Below are positions 51,125 through 63,229 of a DNA stretch of 64,000 nucleotides, in pieces (position 1 is the first letter of the stretch; each line of letters begins with the position of its first letter). The stretch is from Combretum micranthum (Eukaryota; Streptophyta; Magnoliopsida; Myrtales; Combretaceae), in NCBI GenBank assembly GCA_024138025.1, contig JAMXBD010000237.1, forward strand, positions 1,240,001 to 1,304,000, in the 5' to 3' direction. The position numbers and the translations under genes are program-made. The notes beneath the pieces are model-generated. The model was not told where the DNA came from. It saw nothing but the letters and a program-made list of their open reading frames with translations, and did no database searches.

Positions 51125-54100
51125 TCTCCCTCTCTCTTTTGCGATTCCCTTTTCTCCCTTTTGACATAATCAAGCACCCCTTTAGCAAATAACAATGTGA
51201 AAACATACCTTTCCATACTTGGATTCTTCATCACTACGATGTACTACAATTCATATTAACATGAAAATAGGGGATTTCCACTTGCCATTCTGAAAACAAT
51301 AGAGGTAATAAAATCTTACCTTGTTTTAGTATTCAATCTACTTAGTGCATTGTGTTGATTTTAAAGTTGAGATAGTAGTTTTGATTATTCATTGACGCAA
51401 ATAAATAATGGAGTGACAATGATTGAGTCCAGTTGCTGTATGATTTATTTTAAAATGTTCAATAGTTGAATTGATTGACGTGGTTGTGTTCAATTGGGAA
51501 AGCTAAGTGGATAAATTGATTGTATCTAAATTTCTTTTACAATATTTATAGGTGGTTCTCACTAAAGTAGTTGATTATAGATATAGTTTAATATGAAGGA
51601 ATTGATTGATGTGGTTATGTTCAGTTAGGAAAGCAAGAGAAACATCTAGGGTTATGTCATCTGTAACATATAATTTATTAGATAAAACTATTTGAATAAA
51701 ATAGTCAAATAATGGTAATGGTGCTTTTTTGTTTTTCATAGAACAAAAGAATGACCATCTTAATTCCTTTTTAAGTCCATTCAAGAAATAGTTTTTAATA
51801 CCATAGTAGGAGTGCTATAGCTATTTTGGTTTGTTTAAGGCTGCTTTTTGGTCATATGATTTTTTTCTGTGTTCATAGAATGTAGGGAAATATAAGCCTA
51901 TAGGAATGTTCCCTATAAATGATGCGGCGTTACGTCAAATCATGCTCGAAAAATCAGCGTTTTGATGTTGCTAGGATTTATCAATCTTCTTGTATAGAAG
52001 ACAATGGGGTTGTTAAAATGTAGAAGATATAAAGTTTGTCATGGGAACAAAATTTTTTCGAAATTGAGATGCCTCACTGATTTGCTTAGAATGAAATTCG
52101 TAGCACGTTGACGAGGTTGTATTTGTTTTTTATATCTAAACTTTCCATTGACATTTGTGTTTTAGCTCTACTTTAGTAACCAAGACTAGTTGCAACTATT
52201 AATAGGTTTCAATGATAGAAGTGCATTCGGTGTGGGATAGTACTTGGTTGTGAAAGTTTCAAATATGAGGAAAAAAAGGAAGAAGAAAGTTTATGAGAAC
52301 TCAAAAATGGAGGAAAAAAGGAGCTTAAGGGGTTAAAGGATTTGGGCATGAAGACCCTTATTCCTAAGAAGAACTGAGGAATGGACTTAATGAAAATATG
52401 AACATATTTTGTTCATAAAAAGATCAGAGAAACAAAACAAACTATGAGAAGGAAATAAGAAAATATGGATATTGATAAGAAATATGTGGACAAGGAGGCA
52501 AATTTAAATTTGATAAATAATGAAATATTCCAAATTAATGGAAATAATTAAATTATTCTAAGAGAAATTTCTTAAATAAGGAGTAATTTAAAAAAAAAAT
52601 CCAAGTGTGTGTAGTGTTTTAATTACTCTAATGACTTAGCCTTAATCAAATAAGTAAAGATATATTAGTAATTAGAGTTGACAAGATATTTTGAAGAGGT
52701 TGAGGGGAGAATGTAGGTTATATTAAAATATCGTTTAAAAAATTCAGAGCATTTAGATCACATAACTCTCTTTCTTGCCCCACTCATAGGCGAAGGAGAT
52801 GCCTTATCTTTTTAATCTCTATTTGATTAGTTCCATTCAAATTTTGTAGATTCAAGGTGTAAAGGTGTTTTAATATCAAAAGCTCTAGCTAGCTTGGTAA
52901 AAATTTAAATCTCTTAAGTCTGTTAAGATCAATTATGACTCAAATGATAATTTTGATAGTTTCAATCATGTGGTCTCATAATATTTAAGATAATTGAGGA
53001 AGATCAAGTAGATTATGGATATTCCTTTGGCATTGATGTGGAGCTCTAGTGGCTGTAAAAAAGCTTAATTTTAACTTTTCAATAAATCTAGCTGCATTTA
53101 ATATATCGAGATTGTTGAGGGCTTTTGCTGTGACTATGAGACTATGAATTCCCTCAATGGGAAAGTATTGTATCTGCTTCTTCAGAAGCTCGTGGTGACT
53201 CCGTTTTTTAGATATTTCTAGGTTAGTTATGCTGCACTTATTTGTGTAAATTAGTCTAGCATTGTTTGCTCCTTTTATATTGGTTCATTGTTTAGAGGAG
53301 AGAACTATAGGATGTTTTCAATCCGATATGACCATTGCTTCAATGGGATTTTTGATAGTTGGAGTAAATTGGGAAGTAACATAACTAGACATTTTAATTT
53401 TTTTTATCAACTGAGAGAGGATTATTACTGCTAGGTTCTTCTTGACAGACTTTTTGATCAATGGTTAAGCACCTTAGATTCATTTGTCTTGATTAATAAC
53501 AGTATTGATTTTTGATAGAAGACACTTACTGAGGGATTGTCTTTAGCAATTTTCATGGATACAACATTAGTACTGATGTATTTGTGATTTTTCATCAAGT
53601 GAAACTCTGGTGTGATTGTCCTTTTTGGCCTGATGATGGTATGACCATCTTAAATTATTTTTTAGCTGTATAAATGGTTTCGATCAAGGAAAGTTCACTT
53701 ATTTTTGCTAGCTAATTGTTAAAGGTTTTAGGTGTTATATTTTATTATTGTTTTATAAAGTTTATGGTTTTCTATAAGTATAAACAACTTTTTAACAATT
53801 ATGTGAGTAATACTACAAGGGTTTATATAAAATTCTCATTTTTTTCACTCTTCTAATTTGTGTGATTCCAACTGTATATGATGCCTTTCATATGAATTTT
53901 AGTTATGAGGGTTGTCTTAATATGATCATAATTCTCAATCATGATTTCATACGATTGGTTGATTTTCGTCTTTTATGTAGGTCATTCTTTTAGATGAGGA
54001 GCATAAGTTCAATAAAGATATTACTCTAGGCCTAATCCATAGTGAATTAGTAAATCTCATTTAGTATAATGTGTATATGGCTTAGTTGATAGATATGGGA

Positions 54101-54164
54101 TAAACAATTACGTGACATAACTTTTTTTGTTGATAATTATTCCCTATACTCTACCTCTAAATCT
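51125..54164. other. CACTA interior without recognisable gene
   Basis: AT-rich and with stops in all frames. This is where a TNP2-type transposase might be expected, but no family motif was recognised. Confidence 0.5.
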
Positions 54165-54282
54165 TTTTCCCCCTAGTTGCAGAATTTGCAACTAAATTTG
54201 CTATTTCATTGCTCCAAATTTGGTTACTGAGGAATCTAGTGATGTCTTGGAGCTACACTGTTTTGGTAAAGCATTAGCAAAG
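54165..54282 (+). pseudogene. Candidate captured exon of unknown gene
   Basis: Flanked by a pyrimidine-rich acceptor-like 'ttgcag' (54177-54182) and a donor-like 'aaag/gtttgt' near 54282. The two halves read EFATKFAISLLQ and LVTEESSDVLELHCFGKALAK, joined only by assuming a one-base loss near 54219. The helical, HEAT-repeat-like texture suggests a host protein fragment, but I do not recognise the gene. It lies in the same orientation as the thioredoxin fragment. Confidence 0.35.
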
Positions 54283-54329
54283 GTTTGTGTTGGTTATTTT
54301 CTCCTTAATATTTTACTTCCTATCCTTCC

Positions 54330-54365
54330 TTTTTTTTTTTTTTTCCATAGTACAACCCCTCACCC

Positions 54366-54397
<32 letters not shown>
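54330..54397. repeat. T15 and C31 homopolymer tracts
   Basis: A run of 15 T (54330-54344) is followed 22 bases later by 31 consecutive C (54367-54397). The length of the C run may be a sequencing estimate. Confidence 0.9.
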
Positions 54398-54404
<7 letters not shown>

Positions 54405-56149
54405 ATCCAATTTATGTTGGGGCATCTTTTGTTCAATTAGATGTGATAGTCAACATCTCCTAGCATTTTTTTAAATCTACTTTATCATTCTAACGATAGG
54501 CTAATACATTTGTCAATCCCACAAAATGCATGTCTTGGTTTTTGGGGCTTAATATAAAGTCTTTACAATCTATATCCTTATAAAAGATAGCTTCTTTTTT
54601 TTTTCTTCTTTTAATCTCTTTTAATGCATAATTACTAGCTAGAAAAAAAATTAAAAAAAGGGTTTTCTTATAGCATCTTTACTTGCATACAACATCAGCA
54701 TTTATTTTGAAGAAAACTACTCTTCAAGATGCATGTAATCTTGTCTTTGCTTTTATGATATTCTTTAATTTGTTGCAAGTTTTCCACTCATTAACCAGTA
54801 TTTTAGTTTTGAATAAAGATAATATAATTTAAGCATAGCAGTGAGGAAAAAGTATTGTCCGGTTTGGTTCATGGGTTTCTTTTTGTTGGTTGTTGCATAT
54901 TCAAATGGGCATGTAAAAGCCTATGAGCTATCAAATCCTTTAGGGTTAGATAGTTGGCAACTATAGGTGACAGCTTATATGATCCTACTTTATACTTGAA
55001 TTTTTGATAGTGATAGTGTAGTGTTGTCTTTGATATTTCATAAAAAAGTTGTAGGTATAAGGGAAAGTAAGACCGTTTTTTCAAGTTCTTCCCTTTTTTT
55101 TTTGTGTGGTTATGGTTGTATTTATTGTATGTAATGTGGATGATTTCATCATGGTTTGTAGTCATAGTCATAGTCATTGTCATTGTGCTACTCATCTACT
55201 TTCCCTATCTTCTTTTAATGTTCTCTCCACCTATGCATTCGTTAGGCTTTCATCCTACAAATTTGACATCCAATCATTTAACCAAAAAAATTTTGACATC
55301 CAATCCTAGGACCATAATTGATAAATAAAATAGAATATGACTCACTTGATGCTATATCAAAAGTTTGTAGGTATGATTTATCATTTTTATTGAACCAAGT
55401 CTGTTATGGCCAAAACAAAAAAGAAAAAGGGAAAAAATATTTAGTTTATGGCTTTATGATAATCTACTTTTCTAGGTCAGTGTACCCTCATTTATCTTGT
55501 TGAGTTTGAATGCTATTTTATTTCAATATTGCCATTTTGTGTAAATATAGATGAAAGGCAGCTTTTTAGCTTCTGGTAATACATAATCTTTGTTTTATGG
55601 AGCAAAGTGAAAATACTTTTGCTTTAGATTATTGTTCAAATGTTTCCTAGATCATTTCCTCCAAAGTAGGTGTGACTATTTTGTTTCTTTAATTTTGCAT
55701 TGTATTGGCTTTATCTTTATTGATAATAGAACTCAATTCCTCTAAGGGATTGGATTTGGCCTTACATGCTAAGATTCAGCTCCTTCAAATACACCAGCTT
55801 CTGGTGGAGAAGATATATCTTTTCTTTCCTTAGCCTTTGCATTTAAATTACTTGAGAGATTATGGTGCTTATGTGCTAAAGTACTTAAGTGAAACATAAT
55901 CCTTCATATTTGTGATAAGGCCTGAACTAGATATCAATGAATTTGTCAAGTTAATGTCCTCATCCACTGTCAAATGCATGTGTCATGTGTTTGCTGTATT
56001 GAATGCCGACAAATCTAATGATTAGAAATGATAAACTTTCTTTGCTCAAAGTATGAGATACATGTAGGATCAACTTGTAAAAAACTTAGATCCAACAGTT
56101 ATGTGGAATTCCTCTTATTTTACAGGCACTTTATTGGTTCTTTGTGCAG
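54398..56149. other. CACTA interior without recognisable gene
   Basis: AT-rich. Contains a 'catagtcatagtcattgtcattg' hexamer-like repeat near 55164-55187. The segment could be flanking sequence captured along with the thioredoxin fragment; nothing in it is recognised. Confidence 0.45.
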
Positions 56150-57731
56150 ATGTTGATGCATCTGCTTTGGTTGGGAAGGTGACGGAGGTCAATAAAGACA
56201 CTTTTGGCCCATCCAGGCTGCTCGACAAGACCGTTGTCCTCGACATGTACACCCAATGGTATTTTATCCACCATTTTAAACTACTTATCACTCTTGCATG
56301 CATATGCAAATTGCAAATTGCAATTCCATAGAAGATCGAAGAAATTTCTCTTTGCCTCAAAATATTAAAAAAAAAGCCACACAGATAACTTTTTTTTCCT
56401 TTTTTAAGATCTGTCTCTTACTGCCTTTTGCTTAAAATTATTTAAAAAAAGGGGAATTATCAATGCATCGGTATTCTATTATCTAGTATTGAGCTAAATG
56501 GCAGCTGATCGATTTGGATAGAAGTGGCCTTTACACAAATTCCCATCTAATGTTCCAAAAGGAGCAATATACCCTAACCCTAACCCTAAACTAAACTCTA
56601 GGCTGTTGCTATTAAATCTTTGCAATATGGTTTCTATAGTTTTTGAGCTACTATAATCATACATATTATCGAGATTAGCTCCATAATCAGACTAACTAAT
56701 AATTAAAAACAAATTAGATCTGGTCACGATTTTATATTTATTAGTTCAAAGTTCACTAATCGAGGATGATGCTTCAAATCAGGAAGCTTCATAGTCACAA
56801 GACCTTAGATGGGCCAAGATATATAATTGCAGGAGTATGAGCACAAAGCATGCTCCACTTAGCAAACCTTCACAATTGTTTTAGGTGTCTGGCAATGGAT
56901 TTAATTCACATAGATCAACGTAGTTCAGTTTTTCTAATTCGTTAAGCTTGCTAAAGACCATAATTATATAGTAATCTTATTATTATATCAAGCAGAGCAG
57001 GCTTCTTAGTTAAATTCATAATTTTTTTCTTAACCCAATCGAATATTCTTGACTCAAGTGTGGTCCTTGCAAGATAATGGCTCCGAAATTTCAAGAGTTG
57101 TCTGAGAAGTATCTTGATGTTGTATTCCTAAAGCTTGACTGCAACCAAGAGAACAAGGTAAAGCATAAGCAACAATGTGTATATATTCAGTCTATTCCTC
57201 AATCCTCATCCTAGTTAGTTCAAAATGGAATATGTCAATGAGATAGTCGATCCCTCGATTATAGATTATTCTGCTATGTTTATTGATGACTGATAGCAAA
57301 TCCGATGAACATGGATGGTTTCTAAGACTTCCCACATAAAAAATGCTTTTGAAAAAACTGCTATCTATTACATTACAATATATTAGTATCTGTATTTGTA
57401 TTTTGGCCACCACAAATGAATCCATCCAAGCTGTATGGTGTGTGAGTGTGAGTATTAATAAAGCATTTCTCATCTCTCTTGTAACATGATGATATTTATC
57501 TGGTAATGGTAATGGTGGTGGTGGTAGCCTTTGGCAAAGGAGCTTGGGATCAAGGTGGTTCCTACGTTTAAGATACTCAAGGACAACAAAATAGTGAAAG
57601 AGGTTACCACTATTGACGATGAAGCCAATCATTGGCTGACAGGGGCAATAAAGGCATTGTGGATCATTCTACCATGCTCCACCACCTCGTTGATTCGTTT
57701 TTTGGGCTCCTGCTGCTTTTTTTATCTATAG
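56150..57731 (+). pseudogene. Captured fragment of a chloroplast thioredoxin f gene
   Basis: Exon 1 (about 56150-56258) reads VGKVTEVNKDTF ... KTVVLDMYTQ. Exon 2 (57058-57157) supplies the active site CGPCKIMAPKFQELSEKYLD and VVFLKLDCNQENK. Exon 3 (57528-57731) reads PLAKELGIKVVPTFKILKD and NKIVKEVT. This matches plant thioredoxin f, the stromal reductant of Calvin-cycle enzymes, which has WCGPC and an extra Cys in DCNQ. Defects: no transit peptide and no natural start; a short deletion after KDTF (GPSRLLDK where the family has WPIVxAAGDK); the acceptor before exon 2 reads AA/G instead of AG/G, so the nearest AG at 57057-57058 shifts the frame; and the C-terminus after VT is altered. Introns are kept, so it was copied from DNA and not from mRNA. 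Confidence 0.9.
56571..56590. repeat. Short telomere-like run in thioredoxin intron 1
   Basis: Three tandem CCCTAA units ending CCCTAAA. Too short to be an interstitial telomere; it resembles the telo-box motif found in plant genes. Confidence 0.6.
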
Positions 57732-59643
57732 AAAAAAGATCATAGAAGGTAATATATTAATATCTTAAATTATTTTCTAGTTACTGCATGAGCTTAAATT
57801 TGCGTATCATTTCAAAGTTGACTCAGAAGTCCACTTACCTAACCATATGCTCACAACAACTAATGAAGGGCTAAGGATACAGAGAAGATTTGTTGTTGTT
57901 TGATTTGGAGATGACTCGTAGGACAAAAATCAAGTACAGAGTAACCGTGACGTCAATAGAGGAAATAGAGATTTGGATTTGCCAATATTTAGTTTATCAA
58001 GTGTCCTTTCAACAACAAATAATTTCCTCTTCCAATAAGCTCGAGAAGGAGGTTTTGGCTAGTATACAAGGTAAGATATATACATTATCGATATCCAACT
58101 AAGGTTATTCTAAACAGATCAAGAAACGAAAATTACCATTTAAATGCTATTGTTGCTCTTTTTTTGCTATGTGAAGAAGATTGAATGAAAGAATTATTGT
58201 AGAAGTACTATAGAAATTTTCCAACATGTGCACAAACATGTGTTCCTTTTAAGGGTAAAGAGACTATCAAAGTACTCAAGTGAAGGACTTGAAGAATTGA
58301 TCAATGAATTTAATTTGCTTACTAAACTTCAAAACATAAATTTGTATACCAATGACATGAGGGAACAAAATGTTTTTGAGACATTGATGGGGAAGCAGCA
58401 ATAGATCTTACTGGAAACACAAGTTGTTAAGATGATCTTGAAAATTGATGATGTTATTTCATCTTCTGATTATTGATATCAGGTACACTGGCTTGTAAAA
58501 TGGATTATGATCTCTCTTAGCATCTTTTTGTACACAATGAAGTCCTAGGCATTTTAATTACAATAATTTTTTATATTTGGTTTAGTAAAATCTGTTAATA
58601 TTCAATTTGTTGACGTTAAATGTATGTTACCTGTAAAATTTTTATATAAGAAGCACACTACACCTTTTTTCTGAAGTTGACCCCACTAAGTTGATCACCA
58701 TCAATCAAAATGTTAAAGGTGACTTCAATCATATAAAATCAAAACTAAAACATTAAACACAAGACAACTTGATCAAAAGCACACAATATCAATTATATGA
58801 AATTTAAATTATTTTTGGCAAAGTGTATGAAAGTTTAATTCTTAATATGCATTCCTTGAAACAGTATATGAGAGCGTCACTACAAGCAGCAACCAAGGCA
58901 ATCAGATAGACAAACTAGGGAAGAACTAGGCCATGTGACTCTAGACAATATAATCAATTTCTTAAAGATACTGGGTTATTCAGAAGGGAGAGAACATGGA
59001 ACACTGAGTATGGATAGTTCTTCCTATAATGGTACTTTGAAAAGCTATTAAAGCATGGTCACAAAATCAGAGCCACTGCAATTGGGATATTCCAAGGAAC
59101 AAAAGCAAAGCTATCAGGAAAATTACCTTGAATTCACTAGCATTATATAACAAGATGCCATACTGTTGAAATGATAGCCAAATACTATAACACTAGGCAT
59201 CGAGATAGCTATGTACCAATTACACGAATGATGGGAAAATATGAAGTGCAGCTTATTTCTTTTTTTTTTTTTTTCCATAGATGAAAACAAAAGACTACAT
59301 ATGACTTGGCAATTTCTACCCCAAGCCATTGCTTCATCATAGACACACATTAAAACTTCGCCAAATCAATGGATATGAAGTGCAGCTTATTTCTTTCTAT
59401 TTTTCATATCGAAGAACAAATTTATGTGTTGACATGTTTGGTCTGTAATGTCTTACATAATTTTGATGTTGCTTAGGCACGTATAGTTAGGCAGGTCCCT
59501 AATTTTTTTCTATTTTCATATGGTCAAAATATAAATGCTCTATATACTTCTATTTTTAACTCTATTCCCACTATCTGTGTTGTGTTTTTAGCTTTGAAAA
59601 TTAACATATGTGATGTTATTTTTTGTTTTCCTATTAAATGTAG
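57732..59643. other. CACTA interior between the thioredoxin fragment and the transposase relic
   Basis: No domain recognised. It may contain 5' exons of the transposase-like gene, since exon A at 59644 begins at an acceptor and not at a start codon. The open frame 57890-58102 has no recognisable homology. Confidence 0.45.
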
Positions 59644-62022
59644 AGAATGAAGCTCCAGGTATACCAGAAATGAACAATGGTCAAGTAGATAGGTCCCAAG
59701 AGCATACCCATGCGTCTAATAATACTAAATCTCTTGGTAAGCTTTATAATTATATGCAATAAATTATTGAAAGTGTGCAAGTAAAAAAACATTCTCTTAT
59801 ATTTGTAGCAACTTAAAGCTCAACACGATCTATTGGCAAGAGAAGTGCATATCGTAGTCAAGCACTTGAGCGGGAGAATATTAAGCGAAAGGGAAAAATG
59901 CTAGTTAAGTTTACTACATCTGGAGGACGTCCTGTTTCAGTTGATCAATCCTCAAAATTAGCATCTAAGATAGGGAAAGCATGTAAGGACTTGTTGCCTC
60001 TTTATGGTGGAGATTGGAGAAAGTTAGATAAGGTGGAGAAACAACGAGCTTGGAAGAGGGTCAAGGTAAATATAGACTAAATTTCACTTTCATATTACTT
60101 ACTTGTTATGTGATGTTACTAATCATTCTTTTGTCTTGACTGACATGGTTAATGTAGAATCGATTGAATATTGATGATGTAGTGAAAAATGACAACAAAT
60201 TTACTGCTGCTGACAAATGGATGGGGAGTCTGCTTAGAAATCATCGAAGTAAAACTAAGAGGAGATGGATGGACATTGGTGATGTAGCAAGACCTAAAGG
60301 ATCGAATGAAGATGATTGGAAGAAGATGACAAAACAATGGACTAAAGATATTGAAGAAGAGAAGGCAATTTTACAATCCAACGAGCCATCCAAGAAGGTA
60401 AACTCTAAATACCCATTTTCTTGGGATTTCAAGTAATAACTCCATAAATATGTAACTATTTTTAATGAATAGAGGACCAAATCAATGATTGGGAGAGAAG
60501 CATGTAGTTGTGTCAAATACTTGTATAAGTCTTGCTCTCGATCATTTGAGAGCAGAAGGAATGAGCACGTAAGTAGCAACTCATATAATTTCTAAACTGT
60601 AATAGTAAGCTTACTCAAGTATTTACCATTTTTCTAATATATATATATATGTATGTAGATCAATCAAAATCACCAATTGCCCAATGCTATTGAGTTCTTT
60701 AAGCAAACTCACTATCGTGAACCAAGGTTTGATGATATTGGTTGTTGGGTTTCACAACAAGCTTATGAAGATTATGTAAGTCTATGGGTTAAGTTTTATT
60801 TTGAACATGTTATTACATAAGCAATATGTTGTGGATGTTATGTTTTAGTTTTTATAATGTAGAAGAAGATGGTGAAAATGTATGAGGAGTCGCAATCTTC
60901 TAACAAGCCAAAGATACCATAGCAGATTGTTGAGATATTTATGAATGCAAGTAACAGATCTGACTACCATCCTGGAAGAGGATATGGACCACCATCTATT
61001 GGGAAATCAACATGAAGACAGAATGAGATAGATGAGTTAAGAGCTGCATTGCAAGAGGAAAAAATATTACGCCAGCAACAAACTCAACAGGTAATTAAAC
61101 TTTATGGTTTGTTTAATATTGCAATTTTTTTTCCAATAAAGTATGGGTGATTTTAAAAAATGGTGAAAACATACCATCATCATGTATCTTTTTCTTATAA
61201 GAACCACGCATATTATGAATTACTAAGCTATACTCTTGCAAGGAAGACCACATAGCATGATTTTTTATGGTGGTTTCTTTCTAAAGCAAAGTCAAACAGT
61301 CAATTGGGTGTGGTAGAAATTATATAGAGCTTATTGGAAACATGATTGAGATTCAAAAGTATTTGAAATCTAATATGTTTAGGTATATAAGGCATTTACT
61401 ATACCCTATCTATTATATATGTATGTATAAAAATGTACATGATAGAAGAGTTTTTGCCCATTGCCCCTTGTATTTATGTCCTTACATTTGCTCATGTGCA
61501 TTGAAGTTGAAATAGTTATTATTAGGAATATATTAGAAATTTATATTATAGAATTTACTACAATTGCAATTATTTACTTCATTCTTTTTTTTTTTCCAAT
61601 GTTCAATTTAAATTATTAGGTTAGAAATATAATAACAATGACAATATGTTCCAATTTGATCATTTTTTATATAGAAAAATGTATTGTATTATATCAAGTT
61701 TATGATATATAAGATAATAGCTCTCATTAGTTACCATTCTTTTCTGATTTTCTTCAATTGAATTTGCTACTCAATGGTATTTACAGCTTGCTCAACTAAC
61801 TCGACTTGTAGAGCATCTTGTATTAAGTTTTCCCAGTAGTTTAAGTTAGTTATCATGGGTCATTTTTCATTAGCTCATTTGTGTTTTTTTAACCATTCAA
61901 TAATCATATTTACATATTGTGTGACAACAAATCCAAATGGAAATACTTCTGCAAGTGCACGAGATACTTCATCAAATCCATCACTTAGAGATGATGGTGA
62001 CAACAGCGAGGAAGAAAATTAA
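59644..62022 (+). pseudogene. TNPA-like transposase gene (Ptta/En/Spm, transposase_24 type)
   Basis: Exons inferred from GT/AG sites: 59644-59736, 59809-60065, 60158-60397, 60473-60568, 60659-60775, 60863-61090, from 61787, and a final piece ending at a TAA at 62020-62022. Exon 2 reads SKIGKACKDLLPLYGGDWRK and KVEKQRAWKRVK. Exon 5 reads AIEFFKQTHYREPRFDD and GCWVSQQAYEDY, matching the plant En/Spm family pattern (ELF..TH....G.WV...A...Y). Exon 6 ends in a coiled-coil-like stretch, LRAALQEEKILRQQQ, and the last exon in an acidic tail. TNPA-type proteins bind the subterminal repeats. In-frame stops at 59814-59816, 60920-60922 and 61013-61015 make this copy non-functional. The 5' end is not identified. 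Confidence 0.8.
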
Positions 62023-62439
62023 AGACTAAGATTTTTGTTTTTTGTTTTTTGGCTTTTGGCTGAAAAAACTGACATGAATTGAGTCAAATTAATGTGATAA
62101 ATTGTGTACATATGCTATCTTGATGCAACTTGGAGTTTGTGCTTATATTTCTTCTAAGGACATTAAACCATTATGTTTTGTCGTTTTTTTTTTCTTTCAA
62201 TGTAAGGATGCTCGTGGTGATCTTTAAGTAATTTTTATGTTATTAGCTTTTATTACATATTGAGCACATTGTATGCTCCAAAATGTATTAGTGATATTTA
62301 TTCATACATAAATTTCATATGCAGAAGTAATAGCGTAGGTATCAATTATATTGTGATCAAACAGGTGTATATTACAAATTGTGCATATATCACACAATAA
62401 ACAAGTATACATTGCCAAATTAAATCGAGTCGAACATTA

Positions 62440-63015
62440 ATCTCTTCTTAACAAGAACAACCACGTGTAAATGTTGCTAAATTAAAGTCACAACCACGAA
62501 ATTACTATTTTAATTGAATACCTATATGTAGACATCGCCAATGTATTAGAATAGCCACGTTTAAACTGCGGTAAATATGAGATTTGTCACGTTTATAAAT
62601 CGCCATTTTTGTTTAACAAACATATATAAAGTTAATTCAACCTGTGCATGGTCACGGTTAAACATCACCAATTACGTAATTTACTTACGTTTACACGTTA
62701 CTAATAAAAATATTTACCCATGTATAAACATCGCTAATCACAAGTTTCCCTCCTTTTATATTTAGTGAGATGGAAATTAGTCATATTTAGCCACACATAA
62801 GTGTGACCAAAACATGATAATAGGCCATGTTTAAATGTAGCCTAACAAAGTGTATTTGGCTGCCAAAATTACATTAGCAACGTTTTAATTTTTAACATTA
62901 CTTATCAAATTTGCGATGGACTTTTTGCGACATCTATAGGCCACGTGTAAAAAAACATTACCAAAAATCTTTGGTCACGTCTAATTAATTTTTAGCCATG
63001 ATTATTAGACGTAGC
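62440..63015. repeat. CACTA 3' subterminal repeat array
   Basis: At least ten degenerate copies of 'cacgtntaaacatcgccaat' in both orientations, for example near 62463, 62526, 62550, 62588, 62652, 62689, 62720, 62823, 62941 and 62978. Spacing is 25-70 bp. Short open frames here are by-products. Confidence 0.8.
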
Positions 63016-63019
63016 CAAA

Positions 63020-63038
63020 GACTCATTTTGTTGTAGTA
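63020..63038 (-). repeat. CACTA right terminal inverted repeat
   Basis: Minus strand reads TACTACAACAAAATGAGTC. The expected terminal C is T here, which would probably impair excision. Confidence 0.82.
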
Positions 63039-63131
63039 TGGTAAGGTGTAGATCTATTATATATTAGATGTGTGGAGTAAGAAAACTTCAAGAAAAAGTG
63101 TGTGTATGTGCTAGAGGGAGTGTCACGGCAT

Positions 63132-63153
63132 GGAGAGGAGAGGAGAGGAGAGG
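63132..63153. repeat. (GGAGA)n microsatellite
   Basis: Four tandem GGAGA-type pentamers in the LTR leader. Confidence 0.9.
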
Positions 63154-63219
63154 AAAAAAAATTGCAAGAGTTTGTTTAGATGAAAAGTGAGAAAGTGAAA
63201 TGAAATTGGCATAAAAGGG

Positions 63220-63229
63220 TATTTATAGG
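63220..63229 (-). promoter_or_regulatory. TATA box of minus-strand family-T LTR
   Basis: Minus strand reads ctataaatac, identical to 29579-29588. The CACTA element lies about 180 bp downstream of it, within the leader. Confidence 0.65.

Larger units (their letters stand above)
50768..63038 (+). mobile_element. CACTA (En/Spm) DNA transposon carrying a captured thioredoxin f fragment
   Basis: About 12.27 kb. The left end reads CACTACAAGAATTTT. The right end, read inward on the minus strand, is TACTACAACAAAATG, with the first base C changed to T. The 3-bp flanks are TGA (50765-50767) and TGG (63039-63041), two of three matching. Both ends carry subterminal repeats with ACGTNTAAAC-like cores, as CACTA elements do. 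Inside are a TNPA-like (Ptta/En/Spm, transposase_24-like) gene relic on the plus strand near the right end and a thioredoxin f fragment with introns. A TNP2-type transposase was not found. The flanks join into one family-T LTR, which independently supports the boundaries. Confidence 0.85.

Noticed and set aside
54869..55328. Overlapping open frames on both strands near 55.1 kb
   Set aside because: Driven by a short tandem 'catagt/cattgt' repeat, which encodes low-complexity sequence on both strands.
56571..56590. Interstitial telomere
   Set aside because: Only three CCCTAA units, inside an intron.
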